This document shows, piece after piece, positions 1 to 6,850 of a DNA stretch of 36,820 bases; the stretch's first letter is position 1, and each line of letters opens with the position of its first letter. The notes beneath the pieces were generated by a model that had not been told where the DNA came from, searched no databases, and worked only from the letters and a program-made list of their open reading frames with translations. The position numbers were made by a program, and so were the translations under genes. This DNA comes from Allocoleopsis sp036703385 (lineage in GTDB: Bacteria > Cyanobacteriota > Cyanobacteriia > Cyanobacteriales > Coleofasciculaceae), in NCBI RefSeq assembly GCF_036703385.1, contig NZ_DATNPA010000043.1, positions 1-36,820 of the forward strand, in the 5' to 3' direction.

Positions 1-1
1 T

Positions 2-391
2 TGGCGATCGCCTGATACTTATCCCACTCACCTGGAAATTCAGCGTGAAGACAGCGATCGCGCAAAGGACAAGCCCGAAGGGCATCGCATCGTACAACAG
101 CTCACTTTTGGAGCTGGGGCGTCAGCTCGCACTATCCGTTCTACCGCTAGAGTCAATGGCTCAATTCTCCACTTCGACCAAAGTCCCTTATCGACTCAAG
201 TGTTGCTGCTACCTGATGGTGCCTCTTCCAACTGCCCGTTGCAAATCAAACCAGGTCACCGTTTTGTGCTAGAAGTTGGTTGGTTGCTGCAACCTGACCA
301 GCGTCAGCGTTTGGTTCGCAGTTACAGTGACAAAGGGGAATGGGTCAGTCTTACTTTAGTCACAGAACATAGAGTATCAACAGAGCGGTAA
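2..391 (+). CDS. 3' part of a DUF3598-like protein (5' end outside the window)
   Basis: One frame is open from base 2 to the TAA at 389-391, so this is the C-terminal 129 residues of a longer protein whose start lies upstream of the window. The visible part is beta-strand rich, with the stretch LLLPDGASSNCP, then a segment reading FVLEVGWLL, and an end reading KGEWVSLTLVTE. From memory this pattern belongs to DUF3598-type proteins, a calycin/lipocalin-like group common in cyanobacteria whose role is unknown; I cannot verify it here. A phycobiliprotein-lyase-like fold (CpcS/CpeT relatives) is the main alternative. The next gene is convergent, so no operon partner is seen downstream. Confidence 0.5.
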   Translation, partial: WRSPDTYPTHLEIQREDSDRAKDKPEGHRIVQQLTFGAGASARTIRSTARVNGSILHFDQSPLSTQVLLLPDGASSNCPLQIKPGHRFVLEVGWLLQPDQRQRLVRSYSDKGEWVSLTLVTEHRVSTER

Positions 392-443
392 ATTCTTGCT
401 GTTTATATACTCTACAAAGAAGAATTGGAGATTTCTGAATAGG

Positions 444-489
444 AAAAAAAAGCAAGGACAGGGATTTTCTTCTTAATAAGCCCTGTCCT
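444..489 (-). terminator. Rho-independent terminator of the small membrane-protein gene
   Basis: Read on the minus strand, a 9-bp perfect stem (455-463 with 481-489, 17-nt loop) is followed three bases later by a run of eight T (444-451). It sits about 50 bases after the stop of the minus-strand gene ending at 541 and matches the classic stem plus U-tract form. On the plus strand there is no T run after the stem, so it should act mainly on the minus-strand transcript. Confidence 0.7.
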
Positions 490-540
490 CATGAAAATAT
501 ATAGATGTTCTCTATTCCCATCTCCCAAAATTATGTAGCG

Positions 541-753
541 TTACACTTCAGGGAAAGAAGTGGGGTTTTCTTGGGTGAATGCAGAGTAGATATTTGATGC
601 GGACAAATCCAGATTGGATTGTACTTGGGTACCACTCGTAGAACGCCAATGAGTGTATTTCGACCAGAGCAACGATACTACTTTAGGCAAACAGATGCAG
701 ACTGCCGCACTGAGCAGGGTCATTAATAAACCTTCAATCACACTTGTATTCAT
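541..753 (-). CDS. Small single-span membrane protein, unknown function (70 aa)
   Basis: The ATG at 753 is preceded by AAGGAG seven bases upstream (a good ribosome binding site), and the gene ends in a well-formed terminator, which together argue that this short frame is real. Residues 5-30 are hydrophobic (GLLMTLLSAAVCICLPKVV) and look like one membrane helix or an uncleaved signal; the remaining 40 residues are polar and serine-rich with no recognisable motif. I do not recognise the family. It is divergent from dndE, with about 200 bases of shared upstream DNA, and there is no sign that the two work together. Confidence 0.6.
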   Translation of the reverse strand: MNTSVIEGLLMTLLSAAVCICLPKVVSLLWSKYTHWRSTSGTQVQSNLDLSASNIYSAFTQENPTSFPEV

Positions 754-958
754 TGTCGCTACTCCTTGTAAAGTTGTATATAAAATTACTGCTTCCTATT
801 TGTTAAGTATGAGGGTAAATTCCTGAAAGTGAATACCTGTAATGGTTTGAATTACTTTTGGTTTCCATAAGGTTTTTTTAAGATAAGATTTGTAACAAAA
901 GCGAATTTATGGTTTGTTTTAGGTAGTTCTTGCTTCTTTCCTTCAACTCAAAAAACAG

Positions 959-1345
959 ATGGAACCCCCCATTGATCGCATCAAACTCTCCCAATCCGCC
1001 AAAGATCAACTAACCAAACTCAAACGCCTCACTAAAATCGACCAGTGGAATATCCTCTGCCGTTGGGCATTTTGTCGTTCTCTTGCCGAACCCACGATCC
1101 CCTCGCCAGTCCCGATTATCACGGATAGTAATGTTGAAATGTCGTGGCGAGTGTTCGGTGGCGAAATGTCGGATATTCTCCTCATCGCTCTCAAGCAACG
1201 CTGCCATAACGATGGCTTTCCTCTCGACAAAGAAACCCTTGCTACTCAATTTCGCCTGCACTTGCATCGGGGTATTGGCTACTTAGCAGGCGACCCTAAT
1301 ATTAAGAAAATTGAAGACCTCGTTGCTATTGCCCTGCTATCTTGA
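959..1345 (+). CDS. dndE: DndE family DNA sulfur modification protein
   Basis: This 128-residue protein has the DndE layout: an N-terminal IKLSQSAKDQLTKLKRLT helix, NILCRWAFCRSLAEP, VFGGEMSDIL and a C-terminal QFRLHLHRGIGYLAGD. In the Dnd system the sulfur atom is put into the DNA backbone by DndA/IscS, DndC, DndD and DndE, with DndB regulating; DndE is a small DNA-binding protein, reported to prefer nicked double-stranded DNA. Its length is normal for the family and no frame damage is seen. The start is the ATG just after a run of A; no strong ribosome binding site is present. It is followed after about 90 bases by a Dnd-associated methyltransferase in the same direction, probably one transcript. 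dndB, dndC and dndD are absent from this window and the upstream genes are unrelated. Confidence 0.85.
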   Translation: MEPPIDRIKLSQSAKDQLTKLKRLTKIDQWNILCRWAFCRSLAEPTIPSPVPIITDSNVEMSWRVFGGEMSDILLIALKQRCHNDGFPLDKETLATQFRLHLHRGIGYLAGDPNIKKIEDLVAIALLS

Positions 1346-1437
1346 AACGGTTATTGAACAAAGCGTCGGCTTAAATGATTCTTGTAGCCAAGAATTCTCT
1401 TGAGGGGGTATATTACTGAAAAGCTCTAGCTTCAGTT

Positions 1438-2958
1438 ATGGTTGCGCCAATCCCAGAAGCCCCTGAAATCGAGCGTCACAGAGCCGCGATCGCTCGGATT
1501 GACCTCTCCAAGCCCGTGCGATTGGCAATAGAAAGCGCAATATTAACCAAAGATACCACCTTTTTCGACTACGGCTGCGGTCATGGCGGCGATATTGATC
1601 GCACCAGAAATCAAGGTTATACGAGTGTCGGCTGGGACCCTTACTACCAACCCGACAATCCCCTCATCCCATCTGAGATCGTTAATCTGGGCTACGTCAT
1701 CAATGTTATTGAAGACCCAGCCGAACGTCGGGAAGCCTTACTGAAAGCCTGGGAACTCACTCAAAAAGTCCTGATTGTTGCCGCCCAAGTCTTAATTGAC
1801 GACCGCGCTTCTGGTCAAATTGCCTACGGCGACGGCATCGTCACCCGCCACAATACCTTTCAGAAATACTACGAACAACAAGAACTCAAAGCCTATATCG
1901 ACCAAGTTCTTAGTGTCGATGCGATTCCCGTTGCCCTAGGGATTTACTTCGTCTTCCGGGATGAAGCCCAAGCAGAAAGCTTCCGGGCATCACGTTTCCG
2001 TTCCCGCGCCACTACCCCCAGAATCCGCGCCAACATTAAGCGGTTTGAGGACTACCAGGAACTTCTCACCCCTTTAATGGACTTTGTTACTGAGCGCGGA
2101 CGCCTCCCTACCAGCACTGAACTATCCAGCATTCCCGATATTCTGGCTGAATTTGCCACCTTACGCCGTGCGTTTCAAGTTATTCTGCAAGCAACTGATC
2201 AAGCTGAATGGGATGCCATTTCCGAAAAACGCCGTCAAGACATTCTGGTTTACCTAGCCCTAACACAATTCAGCCACCGTCTCAAATTTGGCAAGTTGGA
2301 TAGTGTCTTGCAAAACGATATTAAAGGACTCTTCGGCAACTACAAGCAAGCCTGTGCGGCAGCTGATTTGATGCTAGTGAGTGTGGGTGACTTGCGCCTC
2401 ATTGCCAACTGCTGCAAACGAAGTGCGATCGGAAAACTCCTTCCTAATGCCCTATACGTTCACGTATCGGCACTCGAAGTCCTCAATCCTCAACTAAGAC
2501 TCTACGAAGGATGCGCCAGTCGCACTATTGGTCGTATGGATGGCGCTACTCTAGTTAAGTTCCATTTCAACGTGCCGAAAATTTCTTACCTGTTTTACCC
2601 CGACTTCGACACTGAACCCCATCCTACTTTGCACACCAGTATGCAGATTGACTTGCGGGATTTGCAGGTGGTTTACCGCGACTACGACACTTCTGAAAAT
2701 CCTCCTATCTTGCACCGCAAAGAAACTTTTGTTACAGCGGACTATCCCCAGTATGAAAAGTTTGCCAAACTCACCCAGCAGGAAGAGAAGTGGGGACTAC
2801 TGGATGAAACTAGCACAATTGGTACTCGTAAAGGTTGGCAAAGATGTCTGAAAGAACACTGCGCGGAAATTAAAGGTTATCGCGTCTATTGGCGCAAAGA
2901 TGCCGATCCTTATCAGGTGAAACTCCTACTGTCTGCCAGGAAACGCAATAAAAGTTAA
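1438..2958 (+). CDS. DNA phosphorothioation-associated putative methyltransferase
   Basis: This 506-residue protein has an N-terminal SAM-binding motif I at about residues 42-51 (FFDYGCGHGG), followed by GWDPYY near residues 64-69 as the likely motif II acidic region, and NLGYVINVIEDP as a post-motif-II strand. These are features of class I SAM-dependent methyltransferases. The overall sequence fits the family annotated as DNA phosphorothioation-associated putative methyltransferase, which is found beside dnd genes in many bacteria. The C-terminal half (about 200-506) has no motif I recognise and could recognise DNA. The substrate is not known; DNA is an inference from context. It lies about 90 bases after dndE in the same direction. 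The frame is intact and of normal length. Confidence 0.82.
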   Translation: MVAPIPEAPEIERHRAAIARIDLSKPVRLAIESAILTKDTTFFDYGCGHGGDIDRTRNQGYTSVGWDPYYQPDNPLIPSEIVNLGYVINVIEDPAERREALLKAWELTQKVLIVAAQVLIDDRASGQIAYGDGIVTRHNTFQKYYEQQELKAYIDQVLSVDAIPVALGIYFVFRDEAQAESFRASRFRSRATTPRIRANIKRFEDYQELLTPLMDFVTERGRLPTSTELSSIPDILAEFATLRRAFQVILQATDQAEWDAISEKRRQDILVYLALTQFSHRLKFGKLDSVLQNDIKGLFGNYKQACAAADLMLVSVGDLRLIANCCKRSAIGKLLPNALYVHVSALEVLNPQLRLYEGCASRTIGRMDGATLVKFHFNVPKISYLFYPDFDTEPHPTLHTSMQIDLRDLQVVYRDYDTSENPPILHRKETFVTADYPQYEKFAKLTQQEEKWGLLDETSTIGTRKGWQRCLKEHCAEIKGYRVYWRKDADPYQVKLLLSARKRNKS

Positions 2959-3089
2959 TTGTTTTCTGCTTATGCCCCTGATTTACCTTACTGTTGGGAT
3001 ACTTGCTCAGATAAATCACAAAATACTCACAATTTGCCAGTAACTTGAACTTTACACCGAAAAGAAGTTACTTATGCAGGGCTTGAACA

Positions 3090-3281
3090 ATGAATTCAAA
3101 ACGGTTGCAACGATTGATTCGTTTTTTACGGGATGACTTGGCAATTCCATCCACTTCCATTGATTTGGCTGTGCGCCATCAACCCGATAGTCTAAATCTT
3201 TTTCCAATGGTGCTTTGGCAGTACGGATTGGTGACAAAAAAGCAGTTAGAGCAAATTTTCGATTGGCTAGAAACAGCTTAA
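3090..3281 (+). CDS. DUF2949 family small protein
   Basis: This 63-residue protein fits the cyanobacterial DUF2949 pattern: LIRFLRDDLAIPSTSIDLAV at the N-terminus, then LFPMVLWQYGLVTKKQLEQI and a terminal FDWLETA. The family is small, helical and of unknown function; the C-terminal half resembles a degenerate winged-helix-like segment but nothing firm can be said. The ATG has only a weak upstream GCAGGG. The gene is convergent with the next gene, and the two stops are about 35 bases apart without a clear terminator. Confidence 0.75.
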   Translation: MNSKRLQRLIRFLRDDLAIPSTSIDLAVRHQPDSLNLFPMVLWQYGLVTKKQLEQIFDWLETA

Positions 3282-3317
3282 CGGCGTCTGTGCTTGCCTA
3301 GCAACCAGTCAACGATA

Positions 3318-3614
3318 TCAATCGTCAATCAGTTCTAACCCGGTCTCTCTGGCAACTCGTTGCGCTAGAGATTCCCTAGCGTAGGGAAAATGGGCACTCA
3401 ACCACTCGGAAAAAAACTCGGAAAAATCATCCATGACAATCTTGTCATAGTTGTTTTTGTGACGCTCTAGCCAAGACGCTGCTTTTTCGTAACCGAAGGT
3501 GCGGAGAGTATCAATGACACAAACCCTATCTATTAGGTTGCACCAGCCACTGTTGCGAACTTCAAGGAGCGCTTCCATCAAGTTGTCGGGGCATTCATCG
3601 TTAATTAATTCCAT
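3318..3614 (-). CDS. Hypothetical protein, 98 aa
   Basis: A small acidic protein without signal peptide or membrane segment. It appears helical throughout, with NLMEALLEVRNSGWCNLIDR, a middle VIDTLRTFGYEKAASWLERH and a C-terminal EFFSEWLSAHFPYARES. I do not recognise a named family. The frame is full-length with an ATG at 3614 and no convincing ribosome binding site. It lies between DUF2949 (convergent) and the FHA-domain gene (same strand, about 135 bases upstream, separated by a dispersed repeat), so co-transcription with the FHA gene is possible but unsupported. Amino-acid composition looks like that of a real protein. Confidence 0.55.
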   Translation of the reverse strand: MELINDECPDNLMEALLEVRNSGWCNLIDRVCVIDTLRTFGYEKAASWLERHKNNYDKIVMDDFSEFFSEWLSAHFPYARESLAQRVARETGLELIDD

Positions 3615-3684
3615 AGGATTTCACTAGAGAATTGCTATTGATTATTTTGTCTAAGTAGGTAAGCGTACAAAAACGGAGATAAAT

Positions 3685-3753
3685 TTGTAGGCGCGGGTTT
3701 AGCGATAATGCATGACAAGAATCAGTTTCTCATGTTCAAAACCTGCCCTGCTA
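3685..3753. repeat. Dispersed repeat, copy A (palindromic-type)
   Basis: This roughly 69-base stretch begins TTGTAGGCGCGGGTTTAG and ends CAAAACCTGCCCTG. It aligns along its whole length, by eye at about 70-75 percent, with copy B at 5343-5411. The ends are near-inverted (GTAGG.GCGGGTTT against AAAACCTGCCCT). It abuts and slightly overlaps the stop codon of the FHA gene. Such elements with GTAGGGGCGGGTTT ends are typical dispersed repeats of cyanobacterial intergenic DNA. Confidence 0.6.
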
Positions 3754-5040
3754 AGACGCTGCATCGATTGTTATTGTGCAATTGCCAACACGCTTAGTGT
3801 AACCAGGGCGTAGAGTCGTTTTCGTCCCAGCTGCTACATCCTCACCGATAATTTGACCTTGCTCTAAAGTAAAACGTAGGGCGACAGGTGGCGCATTCTG
3901 AACACTCACAATAGAAAGCGCCTCGTCGCTGCCTACTGTAATTGGTTCCTTACCAATGTTAAGGGTGCGAGTGGAGCCATCATCGTAGTCAAATACCAGC
4001 CAAGCTTTGCTAAATAAAGTATCAACTACAATCAGCATCACCCCAATGCAAAAACCGATCGCAGCACAGCCAAAGAGACGACCATAGGTATCAGACAGGG
4101 TGTAACTTAACAGGATAAAGATAATCCCTCCCAATACCCCTCCCATTGCACCGCCCAGCAATCCACGAATCCGATCTAAAGAAGGCAGTTTGCCGGAAAG
4201 TGCCATACCCAATAATCCGCCTGCTAGTCCCCAACAAATCACCCGTAGCAATTCACCCGCCCCAAATCCTACATAGATGCCTTGAGCGATCGCGCCGGAG
4301 ATGGCACCTGCCACCGCAGCAAACAACGCTACTTCTCTAATTGCCTTAAAGACTTGCACACGGCGATTGATGTAATATTGATAGCCGATCGCGATCGCTA
4401 TAGCAATTCCCGCACTGATCAGGGCAAACCAAGCGCCAGTAGAAACCAGAGTGGCGATCAAAGAGCTAGAAGGACTCGAATCCCACAATAATTCTCCCAC
4501 TAGGCTGATTAACCAGCCCCCCACCGCCCCACTCAATCCCAGCTGTACCGCTTTTCTGCTGGCTAGGACATTTCTCGTTAACGTGAAGCCACCGGGTTTT
4601 GAGTTATTTTGTATCGTACTATTATTGTGGCTCTGACTCGCTGTTGGTGTTGGGCTGTTGGTAGTGACAGTTGTACCATTGCTGCCAATTGCAGTTGGGG
4701 GGAGTGAGGATAACTCAAATTGAAAGGACAGCCCGTTAACTCCCAAGGTAATGCGATCGCCTGTTTCGAGTTTCAAGCATCCCTGCAAGCGCTTGCCATT
4801 AATATAAGTGCCGTTAGCACTCCCCAAATCGCAAACCTCATAGTGGTTGGGTTGAGCACCAGCTCGAATTGAGGCATGTCGCCTGGAAACGATACCTGCT
4901 GTCACCTCATCCAGCACTATCTGACAACTTGGATCGCGTCCAATTACTACGTCTTGGGTAGAGGATAACAGGTAGGGTTGTGCAGTTGCAGTAGATGGCA
5001 GTGGTTTGAGGTATGCCCTGTTGAGAGAATTGGTAGTCAT
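3751..5040 (-). CDS. FHA domain membrane protein
   Basis: The N-terminal FHA domain (about residues 28-112) carries the phosphothreonine-binding residues of the family: GR at 34-35, SRRH at 52-55 and NGT at 76-78. FHA domains bind phosphothreonine peptides, so the protein is likely a cytoplasmic-side reader of Ser/Thr kinase signalling. Residues 113-160 are a Thr/Ser/Asn-rich linker. From about 165 to 350 there are six or so hydrophobic, glycine-rich helices with a repeated GLLGGAMGGVLGGI-like pattern, so the FHA part is anchored to the membrane. Residues 355-429 form a second small beta-rich domain (ITVGSDEALSIV, LRFTLEQGQIIGED) that could be a degenerate FHA-like module. Start is the ATG at 5040 without a strong ribosome binding site. 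No kinase or phosphatase gene is next to it. Confidence 0.85.
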   Translation of the reverse strand: MTTNSLNRAYLKPLPSTATAQPYLLSSTQDVVIGRDPSCQIVLDEVTAGIVSRRHASIRAGAQPNHYEVCDLGSANGTYINGKRLQGCLKLETGDRITLGVNGLSFQFELSSLPPTAIGSNGTTVTTNSPTPTASQSHNNSTIQNNSKPGGFTLTRNVLASRKAVQLGLSGAVGGWLISLVGELLWDSSPSSSLIATLVSTGAWFALISAGIAIAIAIGYQYYINRRVQVFKAIREVALFAAVAGAISGAIAQGIYVGFGAGELLRVICWGLAGGLLGMALSGKLPSLDRIRGLLGGAMGGVLGGIIFILLSYTLSDTYGRLFGCAAIGFCIGVMLIVVDTLFSKAWLVFDYDDGSTRTLNIGKEPITVGSDEALSIVSVQNAPPVALRFTLEQGQIIGEDVAAGTKTTLRPGYTKRVGNCTITIDAAS

Positions 5041-5254
5041 GGGTTTATCAGGTTTTAGTTAAACGTCATTCATTCAACAATTCAAGGACACGCATTTTTT
5101 GCATCGTACCTGACAGGTAGTGCATCTTGGTTTAGGCTTCAGATTGCGTTAAGGTTATTTCGCACACTAGGGACAATAACTGCTACTTTTCTATCTAAAG
5201 ATATACGGCGTTATACCAATTTGATTAAATAGTGCTAGATTTCTACCCCCCTAA

Positions 5255-5273
5255 CCCCCCTTATAAAGGGGGG
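5255..5273. repeat. C6/G6 hairpin repeat
   Basis: CCCCCCTT and AAGGGGGG form an 8-bp perfect stem with a 3-base loop, preceded by CCCCCTAA. The same word pair is a very common intergenic repeat in filamentous cyanobacteria. There is no T run on either side, so it is not a standard terminator. Confidence 0.6.
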
Positions 5274-5342
5274 AACAAGAAAAGATGCGATCGCACCACA
5301 GCCCATCAGGGACTTATACCATTTGGTATTATAAATGTCACG

Positions 5343-5411
5343 TTTGTAGGGGCGAGTTTAGTGATCAGGCTTGTCAATAGCCCGTTTCTTGCGTTCAAAA
5401 CCCGCCCTACC
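5343..5411. repeat. Dispersed repeat, copy B (palindromic-type)
   Basis: This copy begins TTGTAGGGGCGAGTTTAG and ends CAAAACCCGCCCTACC, so its ends are close to inverted repeats of each other. It matches copy A at 3685-3753 in order and spacing of all conserved blocks (TTTAG.GAT, TTGTCAATAG/ATGACAAGAA, GTTTCT, GTTCAAAAC). It is intergenic and appears non-coding. Confidence 0.6.
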
Positions 5412-5541
5412 CATGTTGTGTTTATTTTCACCCACCTACTTAATACCAATTGGGTTTAACTTGGACATAATTTAATCTGTGGGCAGGGGGGATTTTGTAT
5501 AGAGATTAAGACTTCTTGCAGAGCATTCTTTTTCATCAAAA

Positions 5542-5572
5542 TTGTGGGGCAGGCGGGACGCCTACCCCACAA
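5542..5572 (-). terminator. GTGGGG hairpin, possible terminator of the DUF2062 gene
   Basis: TTGTGGGG (5542-5549) pairs with CCCCACAA (5565-5572) and AGGCG with CGCCT inside it, leaving a GGA loop and one mismatch. On the minus strand the stem is followed by TTTTGATG. The short T tract makes it a weak terminator candidate for the gene whose stop is at 5640. It is also a common cyanobacterial dispersed hairpin, so the position may be chance. Confidence 0.35.
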
Positions 5573-5639
5573 GAAAAAATGCCTCTTGTTGGGATGGCCC
5601 TTATAGCCTGTCCTAGAAGGAAGCACGCAAAAGGTCTAA

Positions 5640-6368
5640 TCAGTACTGTTCAGGATAGCGCTGATGCAGATGTTCCATCCGCTTGCGCCGATGGCGCTGC
5701 TGGTGGGAGGCACGGACTCGGTGAATGAGCCGCAAGCCGAGGAAATAACTAATAATGGCGCAGACTAACCCGACAACCACACAGCCGACAAATAGAGGCC
5801 AGATAATTTCTATCCCTAACTCCTTAATATCCTCCCAAGATCGCCAATTTATCTCAGCTGGAGTATGGTCGTTTAGCAGCCATTTCCCTATGTAGAAATT
5901 AAAAGCATAAATGGGTACAGAAGTAAAAGGATTACTAATCCAAGGCCCAACTAACGCTAAAATTTTATTGCCCCGAAACAGAAAGGCTAGCAAAACGGCT
6001 AGAAGTGTCTGGGAACCAAAGAAGGGAAACAAACCAGCAAATACCCCACAGGCTAAACCCCGTGCCAGTGCTTCTGGTTTTCCTCGTAAACGGACTAAAC
6101 GCCAATAATAGTATTGGAAACGCCGTCGCCAACTTGGCTTAGAACCCCTTGGTTTGCGATCGCCCTTTCTGCCGATGCTCCCCTTAGACCCGAAAGTACC
6201 TTTAGCCGCCTGCTTTAGGGCAGTGGGCTGCCGATGAGCGCAATCGCTAAGAGAGTCGGCTTTGGCTACTGAGGGTGAACGCGGCGGATGACGTTGTTGA
6301 GATTTTTTAGACTTCTTGGCAAACAAAGCAGTAATCCTCCACCATTGCACTATTACTCTGCATTCCAC
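5640..6368 (-). CDS. DUF2062 domain membrane protein
   Basis: The core from about residue 78 to 205 fits the DUF2062 family: RLVRLRGKPEALARGLACG, VFAGLFPFFGSQTLLAVLLA, WISNPFTSVPIYAFNFYIGK, then a last long hydrophobic helix (EIIWPLFVGCVVVGLVCAII). Family members are small inner-membrane proteins of unknown function. The C-terminus is very basic (HQQRHRRKRMEHLHQRY). The call starts at a GTG at 6368. The first 75 residues are polar, low in complexity and not seen in typical members; the only other possible starts are GTG at codon 7 and TTG at codon 15, so most of this extension cannot be trimmed. The extension DNA looks like dispersed-repeat sequence. The start is therefore uncertain while the core is secure. 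Confidence 0.8.
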   Translation of the reverse strand: MECRVIVQWWRITALFAKKSKKSQQRHPPRSPSVAKADSLSDCAHRQPTALKQAAKGTFGSKGSIGRKGDRKPRGSKPSWRRRFQYYYWRLVRLRGKPEALARGLACGVFAGLFPFFGSQTLLAVLLAFLFRGNKILALVGPWISNPFTSVPIYAFNFYIGKWLLNDHTPAEINWRSWEDIKELGIEIIWPLFVGCVVVGLVCAIISYFLGLRLIHRVRASHQQRHRRKRMEHLHQRYPEQY

Positions 6369-6850
6369 ACCCCAGATCGGGAGGTCATTAAATGGAAGTT
6401 ACTTTTCTAATTTAGATCGACCCTCAAGCCGAGCCTTCATGCTCATGGATGATAAAAAGCGGTTAAGCTATTAATCTAGCAACTTCAACTCAGCGATCGA
6501 GTAATCACGGCGGAAAACTTAGGTCTCTGATTGTACAGCCTAACAATTAGTTCCTGAGAAAGGTTTAAAATAGACATCTCTCTATGGGGTAACTGGCAAT
6601 TCTCAATAGACAGCTGCTTATTACCTTTTAAAGGGTGTACCCTAGACCATCAGCTTCTGCGACATTTTTGGTCTGGCTAGTTATAGCAGACACGAGCAGA
6701 GTTGAACTCAAATTTTCAAGTGAACCGAGGATAAAAAACGGGACTTTGCCGCCAGAATTAGGCAGTCTGTTCATTTGACAGTACTATTAGAGATCCAGAT
6801 GATTAATTGGGTTTGGATTTGACTAGGTAGCTGATTCCTATTCCCTAAGT
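6369..6850. other. Intergenic region upstream of the calcium ATPase
   Basis: No convincing gene is seen in these 480 bases between two divergent genes. A candidate promoter for the ATPase lies at 6775-6803. A 6-bp inverted pair AGACCA/TGGTCT (6644-6649, 6669-6674) is too weak to call. The rest is ordinary mixed-composition DNA. Confidence 0.6.
6775..6803 (+). promoter_or_regulatory. Candidate sigma-70-type promoter of the calcium ATPase
   Basis: A perfect TTGACA (6775-6780) is followed, after a 17-base spacer, by GATGAT (6798-6803), which matches four of six -10 positions. It ends 47 bases before the chosen ATG, in the right direction. The -35 box is perfect, the -10 only fair. Confidence 0.35.

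Larger units (their letters stand above)
5041..5639. other. Repeat-rich intergenic region between the FHA and DUF2062 genes
   Basis: I see no gene here. The stretch is a collection of small repeats: a C6/G6 hairpin (5255-5273), an ATACCA/TGGTAT inverted repeat (5315-5328) with related TATACCAATTT-like words at about 5212 and 5444, dispersed repeat copy B (5343-5411), and a GTGGGG hairpin (5542-5572). The 5' part must hold the promoter of the FHA gene, but no clear -35/-10 pair was found. Confidence 0.7.

Noticed and set aside
959..2958. Full restriction-type Dnd defence island
   Set aside because: Only dndE and the methyltransferase are present; no dndBCD and no dndFGH restriction genes are in the window.
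5232..5459. A 75-codon plus-strand frame in the spacer before DUF2062
   Set aside because: It is made of repeat DNA (C6/G6 hairpin and dispersed repeat copy B), without ribosome binding site or plausible protein composition.
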